Origin: CAYNLK01 sp964398055
Lineage (GTDB): Bacteria; Chloroflexota; Anaerolineae; 4572-78; J111
Reading direction: 5' to 3'
NCBI GenBank assembly: GCA_964398055.1
Contig: CAYNLK010000007.1
Span: 1 to 64,000 of the forward strand
DNA: 64,000 nucleotides
Under the pieces are notes generated by a model, which was not told the DNA's origin, searched no databases, and saw only the letters and a list, made by a program, of their open reading frames with translations. The position numbers and the translations under genes are program-made. Positions 25,744 to 34,147 of this stretch are shown here, one piece after another (the stretch's first letter is position 1; every line of letters starts with the position of its first letter).

Positions 25744-27116
25744 TGAATTTTGAACTGGTCATCAAAAATGGAACCATTATCACCGCCGAGACCACCTACC
25801 AGGCCGATATCGGTATTCAGGGCGAGAGGATTACGGCCATTGGCGAAGGGTTACAGGGACAGCGTGAAATCGACGCGTCCGGCAGGTTGGTTACCCCTGG
25901 CGCTATCGACGTGCACGTCCACCTGCAGATGCCGATTGGCAATTTTGTCTCGGTCGACGATTTCTTCACCGGCACGCGGGCGGCGGCTTTTGGCGGCACC
26001 ACTACGGTCATTGATTTCGTCGAAGCCCAACCCAACGAGCCGTTGCTGGATGCCCTGGCCGCCCGCCGGGCCGAGGCCGACGGCCGGGTGGTGATCGACT
26101 ATGGCCTGCATATGACCATCGGCCCGGACGAAATCAGCAAATTGGACCAGGTGCCGGCTGCGACCCGGGCCGGCTGCGCCAGTTTCAAACTCTATATGGC
26201 CTACGGTTTTCGCTTAAACGACGGCCAGTTGCTGGTCGCGCTGGAAGCAGTCCGGGCGGCCGGAGCGCTGCCAATCGTCCACGCCGAAAATTGGGACGTG
26301 ATCTGTACCTTGATCGAGCGCAATCTGGCCGCCGGTCACACCGAGCCGGCCTGGCACCCGCGCAGTCGCCCGGCCTTGATGGAGGGCGAGGCGGCCGGCC
26401 GGGTCATTGATCTGGCGACCCTGGCCGGTACACCCCTCTACATCTTTCACGTGTCCTGCGCCGAGGTGGTTGAGCGGATCGCCGCGGCCCGGCAGCGGGG
26501 GTTGCCGGTCTACGGCGAAACCTGTCCCCAATACCTGTTTTTGACCGACGCCGTGTATGATCGGCCCGGTGTGGCCGGGGCCTGGCCAGTCTGTTCCCCA
26601 CCGCTCCGTCCCGAACCGCACCAGAATCGTTTGTGGGAGGCGTTGGCGCAGAACAAACTCCAGGCCGTTTCCACCGATCATTGCCCCTTTACCAGCGCCG
26701 ACAAGGCTACCGGCCTGGGCAATTTTAGCCGTATTCCCGGCGGCGTGCCCTCGATTGAGGCCCGTTTTCCTTTGATCTATGCCTACGGCGTGCGGACCGG
26801 CCGCTTTTCGGCCAATCGCTGGGTTGATATCTGTTGCACCACCCCGGCTAAATTGTTCGGCCTGGCTCGCAAGGGGACCATTGCCGTGGGTTATGATGCG
26901 GACTTGGTTATCTTTGACCCCGAAGTCCGGCGAACCCTCTCCACCGAAACCCTGCACGAAAATGTCGATTGGACGCTTTATGATGGGCTGGAAGTGACCG
27001 GCTGGCCGGCCGTGATCATCAGCCGGGGGGCAGTGATTGTGGAGAAGGGTGAGTTTTACGGCCAGCCTGGCCAGGGACGCTTTGTGGTACGCCAGTTGCG
27101 CCAGGCCGGGTTATAA
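25743..27116 (+). CDS. hydA: Dihydropyrimidinase / hydantoinase
   Basis: A 457-aa cyclic amidohydrolase that opens dihydropyrimidine or hydantoin rings to N-carbamoyl amino acids. The two-metal site is complete: His58 and His60 (DVHVHLQMP), carbamylated Lys149 (ASFKLYMAYG), His180 (IVHAEN), His236 (IFHVSCAE) and Asp312 (STDHCPF). Start ATG 25743 overlaps the previous stop, with CAGGAGGGA as ribosome site. Found in an operon with two kinases rather than with its pathway genes, but it lies next to the left island, whose permease and carbamoyltransferase-like proteins handle related chemistry. It ends overlapping the convergent FGGY kinase gene by 6 bases. Confidence 0.9.
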   Translation: MNFELVIKNGTIITAETTYQADIGIQGERITAIGEGLQGQREIDASGRLVTPGAIDVHVHLQMPIGNFVSVDDFFTGTRAAAFGGTTTVIDFVEAQPNEPLLDALAARRAEADGRVVIDYGLHMTIGPDEISKLDQVPAATRAGCASFKLYMAYGFRLNDGQLLVALEAVRAAGALPIVHAENWDVICTLIERNLAAGHTEPAWHPRSRPALMEGEAAGRVIDLATLAGTPLYIFHVSCAEVVERIAAARQRGLPVYGETCPQYLFLTDAVYDRPGVAGAWPVCSPPLRPEPHQNRLWEALAQNKLQAVSTDHCPFTSADKATGLGNFSRIPGGVPSIEARFPLIYAYGVRTGRFSANRWVDICCTTPAKLFGLARKGTIAVGYDADLVIFDPEVRRTLSTETLHENVDWTLYDGLEVTGWPAVIISRGAVIVEKGEFYGQPGQGRFVVRQLRQAGL

Positions 27117-28610
27117 ATCTCGCTGCAGCTCAAGCAAGGCCGGGTAGATGTGGCGGTAGAGTTGATATCGCTGCTCGTAGGCCGCCGCTATATCGGGCTG
27201 CGGTTCGATGCGTTGAGGCAACGAGACGGTTTCAGCCACGGCGCTGGCCAGATCAGGGTAAAGCCTCGCTGCCGCGCCGGCCAGCAGCGCCGCGCCCAGG
27301 CAAGCCGCTTCGGTTACGCGGGGCACCCGCAGGGGGATACCGCCAATATCGGCTTTGAGTTGCAGCCAGAGGGGGCTGCGCGCCCCTCCGCCGACTGCGT
27401 GCAGCTCGCGCATATTTATCCCGGCGGCCCGCAGCAGGTCGAGATTAACCCGCAGATCAAAGGTCAAACCTTCTAGAATAGCTTTGGCGATGGCAGCGCC
27501 GGTGGTAGCAAAATTCAGCCCCAGGATAGCCCCTTTAGCTGCCGCGTCGACGCCGGTGCCGGCAAAATGGGGCAAAACTATCAAGCCGGTTGGACCCGGC
27601 GGCGCGTCGGCCAAAATCAAATCGTAGGCATCCTGGCCAGTCGACCGGGCCTGTTCGCGCTCCCAGCGGCACAACGTGTCGCGAAACCAGCGCAGTAATA
27701 AACCGCCGCTGTGATTGAGGGTCATTGTTAGAAACAGGCCCGGAACAACGTGGCGATAAACGGAAATGTGGCTTTGGCGCAGACTCTTGTCCAGGGCGGG
27801 CGTGCTCATAGCGACTTCGACCACTTCGGCCGTGCCGGTCGAGACCATGGCCAGGCCGGGCTGCACCACTCCGCTGCCGACCGCCGCGCAAGCCTGGTCG
27901 TGGCCCCCACTGACTAACTGGAGCGCTTGACTCAAGCCTAACTCGGCGGCCAGCTCGGGCCGCAATGTACCGACTAAGCCCCCTGCCGCCGGCGCCAATG
28001 GAGCCAACCGGTCACGCTCGATCCCACATTCGGCCAGAATATCATCGGCCCAATCGCCGCTATTGAGATCATACATTTGCGTCCGTGAGGCCAGGCAATG
28101 GCTGATCACCGCCTGGCCGCCCAGCCGCCGCAGCAAGAAATCTTCGTACAATAGAAATTGGTCGGCGGCCCGCCAGATGTCGGGTTCGTGCTGTTTGAGC
28201 CAGAGCAGCTTGGGTAGGGTGTTGACCGTATTGACCGGCATCCCGGTGCGATTGAATAGCGTGTCGGCCCCAAATTGAGCTGCCAACCGGTCGTTTTCAG
28301 CGCTGGTGCGGGTGTCCATCCCCAAAATCGCCGGTCGCAGCGCCCGGCCGGACGCATCGACGGGGATGACGGCTTCGCCCTGGCAGGAGAGCGCCAGGGC
28401 CACGGGGGGATCAGCCGCGGCCTGACTGACAGCTTCCTTCAGGCTAGCCCAGGCCAACTGCCAGACCAGCTCAGCGTCTTGCTCGGCCCAATCGGGGTGA
28501 GGGGTGAGCACGGCATATTCGCGGGTCGCTCGCCCCAAAATCTGCCCCTCCAGGCTAAAAACGATAGCCTTGCAGCCGGTTGTCCCGATATCGAGACCAA
28601 TGATTGACAT
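27111..28610 (-). CDS. FGGY family carbohydrate kinase
   Basis: A 499-aa sugar kinase of the xylulokinase/gluconokinase group. The N-terminal ATPase domain has GLDIGTTGCKAIVF (residues 5-18), then GMDTRTSAEND. The catalytic Asp lies in SGGHDQACAAVG, and the C-terminal ADENOSINE-type loop reads AVGGGARSPLWLQLKADI. It phosphorylates a sugar or polyol. Start ATG 28610 (SIIGLDIGTT), since the open frame upstream adds 24 residues that do not look like protein. It is the last gene of the right minus-strand set. Substrate unknown. Confidence 0.88.
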   Translation of the reverse strand: MSIIGLDIGTTGCKAIVFSLEGQILGRATREYAVLTPHPDWAEQDAELVWQLAWASLKEAVSQAAADPPVALALSCQGEAVIPVDASGRALRPAILGMDTRTSAENDRLAAQFGADTLFNRTGMPVNTVNTLPKLLWLKQHEPDIWRAADQFLLYEDFLLRRLGGQAVISHCLASRTQMYDLNSGDWADDILAECGIERDRLAPLAPAAGGLVGTLRPELAAELGLSQALQLVSGGHDQACAAVGSGVVQPGLAMVSTGTAEVVEVAMSTPALDKSLRQSHISVYRHVVPGLFLTMTLNHSGGLLLRWFRDTLCRWEREQARSTGQDAYDLILADAPPGPTGLIVLPHFAGTGVDAAAKGAILGLNFATTGAAIAKAILEGLTFDLRVNLDLLRAAGINMRELHAVGGGARSPLWLQLKADIGGIPLRVPRVTEAACLGAALLAGAAARLYPDLASAVAETVSLPQRIEPQPDIAAAYEQRYQLYRHIYPALLELQRDL

Positions 28611-28645
28611 AGCGGTCCTCCCGAATGATATAAAATCCCAAATGC

Positions 28646-28694
28646 AAAACGTAAAACGTGATCGTTTAACCTTACGTTTCACGTTTTACGCTTT
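28646..28694. repeat. Heptad hairpin (AAAACGT / ACGTTTT)
   Basis: Seven units, with AAAACGT forms first and ACGTTTC/ACGTTTT forms last. CGTAAAACGTG (28650-28660) pairs perfectly with CACGTTTTACG (28680-28690), followed by CTTTTTG on the plus strand. It is in the 123-base gap between an alcohol dehydrogenase and the FGGY kinase. Confidence 0.65.
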
Positions 28695-28733
28695 TTGAAA
28701 TAGAAATTGCGCCGAACCAGCCGTTCCACGTTT

Positions 28734-29780
28734 CTAAGGACTGGGCGTTACGATAACTTTCAACCCCTCCCCGCTGGCGGCGATTTCGAAAGCCCGGCTA
28801 ATCTGCTCCAGCGGCAAGGTGTGGGTAATCAATTTCTCAGCCGGAATAAGTTGGCGGCTGAGCAAGTCCACGGCCAATTCATGGGTGGTGGGGTGGTAAG
28901 AGAAGGCGCCGACCACCTCGATTTCGCCGTAATGGATCTTATTTCCATCCAGCGTGGTGAGTGGACTGACTTTAGGCAGGCCGCCGAACAAAATTACCCG
29001 ACCGGCCTTGCGCACCGCTTCGACCGCCTGGGTTTGGGTGGCGGCTACAGGATTGGCGCAAATGACGATGTCGGCCCCCAGACCGTGGGTCAATTGCCGC
29101 ACCGTCGTAACTACGTCCTGGTTGAATGGGTCGATCAAGGCATCCGGGCCAAAGCGTTGGGCCACTTCCCGTCGCTGTTCGTTCGGTTCCGAGATAATGA
29201 CCACAGCCCCGCGGGTTTTGGCTACGGCAATGTGCAAGCAGCCAATCGGACCGGCGCCCATAATCAGCACCGTATCGGCCAGGCTGGTGCCGGCTTTGTC
29301 GTGCGCGGCCAGCACTGAGGAGAGGGTCTCGGCCAGCGCCCCTGCGGTAAACGACATCCCCGCAGGCATCCGGTTGACAATGCCGTTGGCCAGAACCTCG
29401 CCGGTCAAGACGACTTTTTCGGCAAAGCCGCCGGGAAAAGCGGGGGTGATGCCCAGCAGCCGCAAGTTGTCACACAGATTAAACATACCCCGCCGGCAGT
29501 AGTAGCATTGGCCGCAGTGGATATCCGGCGCAATTGCCAGCCGGTCGCCGGGAGCATAGTGGGTGACATTTTGGCCTACTTCCAGCACCGTTCCGGCCAG
29601 TTCGTGCCCCTGCACTAGGCTGTCCACACCCGCCGGCGGCCCTTCTCGCCACCGCCGCAGATCGGAGCCGCAGACGCCGCAGGCTTCCGATTTCAGAATC
29701 AGGCCGTCTACTGGGGCGACCGGGTCGGCCACTTCTCTCACTTCAATCTTTTGCGGACCTACTAAAAACGCTGCTTTCAT
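28734..29780 (-). CDS. Zinc-dependent alcohol/polyol dehydrogenase
   Basis: A 348-aa medium-chain dehydrogenase. The catalytic zinc site is ACGVCGSD plus GHE near residue 60. The structural zinc lobe is CGQCYYCRRGMFNLC (four Cys), and the NAD fold is VLIMGAGPIGCLHI. It oxidises a sugar or polyol hydroxyl. Paralogous to the gene at 60039-61091, sharing QAVExxRKxGRxxLFGGLPK. The ATG at 29780 is preferred to the TTG immediately before it; AAGGGATG lies upstream. Confidence 0.88.
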   Translation of the reverse strand: MKAAFLVGPQKIEVREVADPVAPVDGLILKSEACGVCGSDLRRWREGPPAGVDSLVQGHELAGTVLEVGQNVTHYAPGDRLAIAPDIHCGQCYYCRRGMFNLCDNLRLLGITPAFPGGFAEKVVLTGEVLANGIVNRMPAGMSFTAGALAETLSSVLAAHDKAGTSLADTVLIMGAGPIGCLHIAVAKTRGAVVIISEPNEQRREVAQRFGPDALIDPFNQDVVTTVRQLTHGLGADIVICANPVAATQTQAVEAVRKAGRVILFGGLPKVSPLTTLDGNKIHYGEIEVVGAFSYHPTTHELAVDLLSRQLIPAEKLITHTLPLEQISRAFEIAASGEGLKVIVTPSP

Positions 29781-29814
29781 CAATCATCCCTTTACTGTTT
29801 CTTGGGTACCAAAG

Positions 29815-29842
29815 GTAGGGGCGGACGGCCGTCCGTCCCTAC
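29815..29842. repeat. 28-base palindrome (REP-like)
   Basis: GTAGGG..GGACGGCCGTCC..TCCCTAC reads as its own reverse complement, with one G-T mismatch pair and GGACGGCCGTCC at the centre. Such GC-rich palindromes recur in intergenic DNA of many bacteria and are often transcription or mRNA-stability elements. Confidence 0.6.
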
Positions 29843-29854
29843 GCCTTTACGAGT

Positions 29855-29927
29855 TATACTCGTTAAAGGAGAAAACTTTCATTCTTTCTTAAGAGGATGT
29901 TGAAAGAACTCAACCTTAACGAGTATA
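29855..29927. repeat. 73-base element bounded by 12-bp inverted repeats
   Basis: TATACTCGTTAA (29855-29866) and TTAACGAGTATA (29916-29927) are exact inverted copies. The first is also part of the palindrome ACGAGT-TAT-ACTCGT. It lies just upstream of the alcohol dehydrogenase start, so it may be a regulator operator pair or a tiny mobile-element remnant. Confidence 0.5.
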
Positions 29928-29958
29928 TTGAGGCCGCCCACGGAGATCTCTGGATGGC

Positions 29959-30558
29959 CTATTTGTCGCGAACCAGTTCCGCCGTAGCTCCCGACGGGTG
30001 AGTTTGGACTAGGGTTTTCAGGTCAAAGCCACGTATGCGCTTGACCAGCAGCGTCAAGGCGTCGCCGACCGCGCCGTTGCTCAGCGAACTACCAAAAGGT
30101 AGCACCCCTTCGCCCTCGCCTTTGGGGCCAGGCCGGATGACCACCACAACATCGCTCAGGCTGGCCAACTCCGACTCCGGCTCCCAGGTCCAGGCAATCA
30201 CTTTGGCCCCTCGCTGCCGGGCTACCCGGGCAAATTGGTTCAACTCGGCGCTTTTGCCGGCTTTAGACAGGACAATGATGATGTCGCCGACGGTCACGGC
30301 AGCCGAGGGACCGTGCAGGGCTTCGGCGGAGTTGATGTAAAAGGCATGCAGCCCGCAGGTTGAGAGGAGATGCGCCAACCGGCGGGCGATGGTGCCCGAT
30401 GTGCCGGCGCCGGTAACCAGGACGCAGCCGTTGCATTCGCTAACCAGCCGGACCATGTCTACAAATGAGTCGCCCAGTTGGTCGGCGATATCGATGATGA
30501 CCTCGCCTTCGGCGCGGATCATGGTTCGGGCTTGTTCAAGGATCTCGTGGGCTTCCAT
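29959..30558 (-). CDS. SIS-domain sugar-phosphate isomerase
   Basis: A 199-aa single SIS domain. VLVTGAGTSGTIARRLAHLL (residues 47-66) is the sugar-phosphate loop, then INSAEALHGPS and IIVLSKAGKSAEL. The C-terminal THPSGATAEL resembles the end of the SIS part of KdsD/GutQ arabinose-5-phosphate isomerases, but the CBS domains of those are absent. 3-hexulose-6-phosphate isomerase is the main alternative. Start ATG 30558 with GGGAGAATACGA. It lies with a TIM-barrel epimerase and dehydrogenase in a tight minus-strand group. Confidence 0.8.
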   Translation of the reverse strand: MEAHEILEQARTMIRAEGEVIIDIADQLGDSFVDMVRLVSECNGCVLVTGAGTSGTIARRLAHLLSTCGLHAFYINSAEALHGPSAAVTVGDIIIVLSKAGKSAELNQFARVARQRGAKVIAWTWEPESELASLSDVVVVIRPGPKGEGEGVLPFGSSLSNGAVGDALTLLVKRIRGFDLKTLVQTHPSGATAELVRDK

Positions 30559-30609
30559 TCGTATTCTCCCTTTGCTTTGGTAGAATTGAGGGGTCAAGTA
30601 ACTATTGCC

Positions 30610-31515
30610 TTATAACGGAGTTGGCAAGGCATAACCGTTCGGAAACTCCGGGCTGAGTTGATACTCGGCGATCCGCTCCATTAGCTTGAGATAATCGATG
30701 CCATCTTTGGCCGCCGTATCGGCGTCGGGGATCATCGGGGCGCTTTCAATGGTGCAGTAGCCGGTGTAACCGGTTCTTTTCAGGGCGCGCATCACGGCCT
30801 TGAAATCGGTTTTGCCGTAGCCTGGCGTCAACGAGTTCGAGTCGCGGAAGTGGAGATGCCACAACAGGGGGTGCGCCTCCAGCACCGCTTCGTAGGGGTT
30901 GAGCTCTTCCAGATTGACGTGGAACCAATCCAGTTGAATACCGATGTTATCCCGCCCGGTCAACTCGATCATCCGTTTGTGGTTGGCCGCCGTATTGACA
31001 AATTTGCCCATTTCTAGATGATTGGTAGCCTCAAACACCAGCAGGATGTTTTTAATTTTGGCGTAATCGGCCATTCGTTGCAGGGCGTCCACGGCTATGG
31101 CCGTACAGTCGGCCACGTTAGCTGGGGTGATTTGGTCGTGAATTGCTACGGCAATCGTCACCGAGCGCGCCCCCAGTTCCGCCGCAAAGTCGATGGAGGA
31201 TTTGGTTTCAGCCACGGCCAGATCCGCGGTTTTTGGTTCGGTGAGGGTTTTGTAATTGGGGGAGTAGGGATCCCACATTTCGCCCCAGCACTCGTTGATA
31301 TTTGAAACCTCCAGGCCAAAATCAGCTTTGAGCTGCCGGTGAGTTTGCAGATAGGCTTCCATTTTCACACCCAGCCCATAGCGGCCTTTCGGCGGGCAGA
31401 TTTCGATGGCGTCGTAGCCGCACCGTTTGAGGCGTTCATAGCTCTTTTCCGGGTGAAGGTAAGCCTCTTCTTGGCCAAAGGTGAGCTGAAAATAACTGTA
31501 TTTGAATTTTTGCAC
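30610..31515 (-). CDS. Sugar phosphate isomerase/epimerase (xylose-isomerase-like TIM barrel)
   Basis: A 301-aa AP-endonuclease-2/IolE-type barrel. Metal ligands are seen in LLVFEATN (Glu), GIQLDWFHVN (Asp, His), HLHFRDSN (His) and CTIESAP (Glu). It interconverts keto sugars or acts as a dehydratase. GTG at 31515 is chosen: GGAAAGGAAATC precedes it, and extending to the ATG at 31635 would overlap the preceding dehydrogenase by 85 bases with atypical sequence. Substrate unknown. Confidence 0.82.
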   Translation of the reverse strand: MQKFKYSYFQLTFGQEEAYLHPEKSYERLKRCGYDAIEICPPKGRYGLGVKMEAYLQTHRQLKADFGLEVSNINECWGEMWDPYSPNYKTLTEPKTADLAVAETKSSIDFAAELGARSVTIAVAIHDQITPANVADCTAIAVDALQRMADYAKIKNILLVFEATNHLEMGKFVNTAANHKRMIELTGRDNIGIQLDWFHVNLEELNPYEAVLEAHPLLWHLHFRDSNSLTPGYGKTDFKAVMRALKRTGYTGYCTIESAPMIPDADTAAKDGIDYLKLMERIAEYQLSPEFPNGYALPTPL

Positions 31516-31550
31516 GATGATTTCCTTTCCTTGTGGTTCAGGGAAGGCCG

Positions 31551-32579
31551 TCAAATGGCCCAATCGACGCCGTTGGGATGGAACATCGCCTTCAGGTTCT
31601 GTTTGGAACGCAGACTGGCAAAAGCTTCCTGCCAATCCTTCAGGTCATAGTGACCGGTAATGACCGGGTCGAATTTGAACAGGCCCCGCTCTAGCAGGTC
31701 GACGGCGTGTTCCCAGGTTTCGCGGCCGTTCCAACTCCAACTGCCGCGAATATCGAGCTGACCCAGGCTGACCTGATCCAGGTTAACCGTGATGGGCCGG
31801 CCCCACAGGCTGATGAAGACCACCACCCCTTTGCCGCCGGGCCCCTCATAAGCTTTGCGAGCGCAGTCGATGGCGTGCTGCACACCCTTCTCGCTGGCCG
31901 AACATTCCAGCACAAACTCGGCCCCTTTGCCGCCGGTAATTTCCATCACCGCAACTTGTGGCCCATCTTCCGAATAGACGAGGTGATCCGCCCCTACCTG
32001 CCGGCCAATCTGCAAGCGCATCTCGTCGCTCTTGAGGCCGACCAGAATGACCCGCCTGGCCCCGCAAATCTTGGCGTACTGCACGGCCATGATGCCCATC
32101 GGCCCCGGGCCGACAATCACCACATCGTCGCCCACCTTTACCTGGGCCCGCTCCTGAATCAGGTGATGGGTGGCCACAATCAACTCGGTCATCCCGGCAT
32201 GTAGCAGTGGCACGCGATCGGAGACGCGGTAGATGACGTGTTCCGGCACCCGCATATAGGGGGCGAAAGCGCCATCTACGGTCACGCCCAACCATTCGCC
32301 CGGCCCGCATTCGATATCGGCCACAAATTTATCGCCTTCTTTGACTCGCCTGACATTTCTACCGACTTTGTAGGCAATCCCGGAAAATTCGTGCCCCTGT
32401 GTCACTGGCGCCTGGTAAAAATGTTTATCTTCTTCAATTAACAAGTCGCTGCCGCAGATACCGGCGGCGTAGACTTTCATCAGAACCTCATTGGGGCCGA
32501 TTTCCGGTACCGGCACTTCACACAGCTCAACGTGGCCGGCTCCTGCAGCAGTTTTGCGTAACGCTGGCATTGTTTTCAT
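31551..32579 (-). CDS. Medium-chain dehydrogenase lacking the structural zinc loop
   Basis: A 342-aa threonine/sorbitol dehydrogenase relative. The catalytic zinc site is present (AGICGSD and GHEFSG), and the NAD fold is VVIVGPGPMGIMAV. Where relatives carry a CxxCxxC structural zinc lobe, this protein has only ECGPGEWLGVTVDGAFA, so the lobe is deleted and structural zinc cannot bind. ATG at 32579 with AAGGAGAACC. It is in line with the epimerase 35 bases downstream. Likely acts on a sugar or sugar acid. Confidence 0.85.
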   Translation of the reverse strand: MKTMPALRKTAAGAGHVELCEVPVPEIGPNEVLMKVYAAGICGSDLLIEEDKHFYQAPVTQGHEFSGIAYKVGRNVRRVKEGDKFVADIECGPGEWLGVTVDGAFAPYMRVPEHVIYRVSDRVPLLHAGMTELIVATHHLIQERAQVKVGDDVVIVGPGPMGIMAVQYAKICGARRVILVGLKSDEMRLQIGRQVGADHLVYSEDGPQVAVMEITGGKGAEFVLECSASEKGVQHAIDCARKAYEGPGGKGVVVFISLWGRPITVNLDQVSLGQLDIRGSWSWNGRETWEHAVDLLERGLFKFDPVITGHYDLKDWQEAFASLRSKQNLKAMFHPNGVDWAI

Positions 32580-32602
32580 TGGGGTTCTCCTTCAAAGAAA
32601 GT

Positions 32603-32672
32603 GAACAGTGTTCAGTCTTCAGTAATCAGTGAAAGTTGAACTGACAACTGATAATTGATAACTGATAACTTT
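32603..32672. repeat. Heptad array (AATCAGT / TAACTGA), inverted
   Basis: Ten in-phase units. The first half has GAACAGT, GTTCAGT, CTTCAGT and AATCAGT; the second has GAACTGA, CAACTGA, TAATTGA and TAACTGA. It fills the 98-base gap between the receiver gene and the dehydrogenase. Confidence 0.75.
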
Positions 32673-32677
32673 TCATT

Positions 32678-33031
32678 TCAACGAGCCACGGCGATGCTGA
32701 CGGCTCGCTCCAGGGCCATAGCCGTAATCGGTTTGGCCAGGCAGGCGCTGGCCCCACTTCTAAAGATGCAACCGGCCATTTCAGCCAGATCACCATTAGT
32801 CAGAATGACCACCGGCGCAAGGCAATATTGGGTGGCTTCAAGGCCGTCCAGATAGGGCATATCGGTGTCCATCAGGATAACATCAGGTTTTAAGGCGTGG
32901 GATAACTTGACGGCGTCAAGACCATTGGCGGCTTCGCCGATGATGGCGTAGCCCAGCCGTTCCGAAATCCGTTTGGTGGTTTCACGAACGATCAGGTCAT
33001 CATCGGCGACTAAAATCTGAATGGCCTTCAT
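32678..33031 (-). CDS. Stand-alone response regulator receiver
   Basis: A 117-aa single receiver domain. It has the acidic pocket ADDD (9-12), phosphoacceptor Asp55 (LMDTDMP), Thr78 and Lys100-Pro101. There is no output domain. The stretch after DGLEATQYC is short for the family, so the alpha3-beta4 connection is trimmed. Start ATG 33031 (GCAGGAGAG upstream). It lies 30 bases after the beta-propeller gene and may take phosphate from the hybrid kinase at 24658-25743, which it resembles in its first half (inference). Confidence 0.85.
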   Translation of the reverse strand: MKAIQILVADDDLIVRETTKRISERLGYAIIGEAANGLDAVKLSHALKPDVILMDTDMPYLDGLEATQYCLAPVVILTNGDLAEMAGCIFRSGASACLAKPITAMALERAVSIAVAR

Positions 33032-33061
33032 TGCCACGCTCTCCTGCGATTGGGATTCAAC

Positions 33062-34021
33062 TCAAATGGTCAGTACCCGTCCATCAACCAAACCCACCAG
33101 TAACATCGCTCCGTCACCGAATCCGGTTGGGGCAATGACGGTAGTAATTTCTGTCTCAAGCCCAGGCTCAACCGGGCGCACCGCCCAGGTGCGACCCCCA
33201 TCCGGCGAGAGGAAAAGCCCATTTTCGGCCAATACCAGCATGTCGGCTTTGGTGGAGAATTCGGGTGAGAGTAATATCATGTTGATCGGACCGGTGAGCA
33301 CCTCTTGCCCCAATCCAATCCAACTTCGTCCGCCATCGTCTGAGCGGAAGAGGCCGTACGCTTCCGTTCCTGCAAACAAAATGCCGTCGTTGCTAAAATT
33401 GGGGGAGACAGCCAGACTGAGGACCGGGGCCAGATCCGGGGCGAGGTCGATTTCTCGCCAGGCCCGGCCGCCATTGGCGCTGCGGAAGATGCCGCTGTCG
33501 GTTCCGGCAAAAAGGGTTTCGTCGCTGGCAAAATCAGGCGAAATAGCCAGGCAGAGAATGTTCAAATCCAGCAGGCCAAAGTTCCAGGCGGCCCAGGTCG
33601 CGCCCCGGTCGGCTGAACGAAAGACCCCATCTTCCATCGTGCCGGCCAGCACAATTCCGTCTTGTTCAAAGTTGGGCGAGACGACCAGGGCCGAGACAAA
33701 CGGGGGCGGCGCCGGTAGGCTGGCAATGGTCCACGTGTCACCGCCATTAACCGAGCGCAAAATACCGCCGGGCGCGCCGGCAAAAATAGTGCGGTCTCGC
33801 TCAAAATTGGGCGATAGCGCCACAGCCGCGGTGGGGAGAGTGGCTTGAAGATCGAGCGAAGCATAGGCATCTTGCCAGGTCAGGCCGCCGTCCTCCGAAC
33901 GGTCCAGGCCGGTAGCCCGCGCCGCAAAGCAAATCTGATCGCGGCTAAAATCAGGTGAGGCAGCCAGAGCATAAACGGCGTTTTCAGCCAGGGAGTCGGG
34001 AGTCAGATTATCGTCGGTCAT
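33062..34021 (-). CDS. BNR/Ycf48-like beta-propeller protein
   Basis: A 319-aa protein built of about six to seven repeats of 40-45 residues, each with a pattern like (G)IFRSxNGGxxW followed by LAxSPxFxxDxxxFAG. These are BNR/sialidase-type Asp-box repeats found in Ycf48 and in many surface sensors. There is no signal peptide and no catalytic residue set, so it is probably a binding or scaffold propeller rather than an enzyme. It has its own promoter (34100-34128) and is followed by the receiver gene. Confidence 0.78.
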   Translation of the reverse strand: MTDDNLTPDSLAENAVYALAASPDFSRDQICFAARATGLDRSEDGGLTWQDAYASLDLQATLPTAAVALSPNFERDRTIFAGAPGGILRSVNGGDTWTIASLPAPPPFVSALVVSPNFEQDGIVLAGTMEDGVFRSADRGATWAAWNFGLLDLNILCLAISPDFASDETLFAGTDSGIFRSANGGRAWREIDLAPDLAPVLSLAVSPNFSNDGILFAGTEAYGLFRSDDGGRSWIGLGQEVLTGPINMILLSPEFSTKADMLVLAENGLFLSPDGGRTWAVRPVEPGLETEITTVIAPTGFGDGAMLLVGLVDGRVLTI

Positions 34022-34099
34022 GGTTAGATGCTCAGCGGTATAGATTGGTTATGCAAGATGATGTGAACATATGAACAAAATTGACCAAATGTTCAATCC

Positions 34100-34128
34100 A
34101 TCCTAACACAGTTCGGGCTGGGTGTCAA
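34100..34128 (-). promoter_or_regulatory. Promoter for the beta-propeller/receiver operon
   Basis: On the minus strand TTGACA (34123-34128), a 17-base spacer and TAGGAT (34100-34105). Just downstream, GAACAT and ATGTTC half-sites (about 34061-34096) form an inverted pair that could bind a regulator. Confidence 0.6.
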
Positions 34129-34147
34129 ATGGTCGACTCTTATCGGC

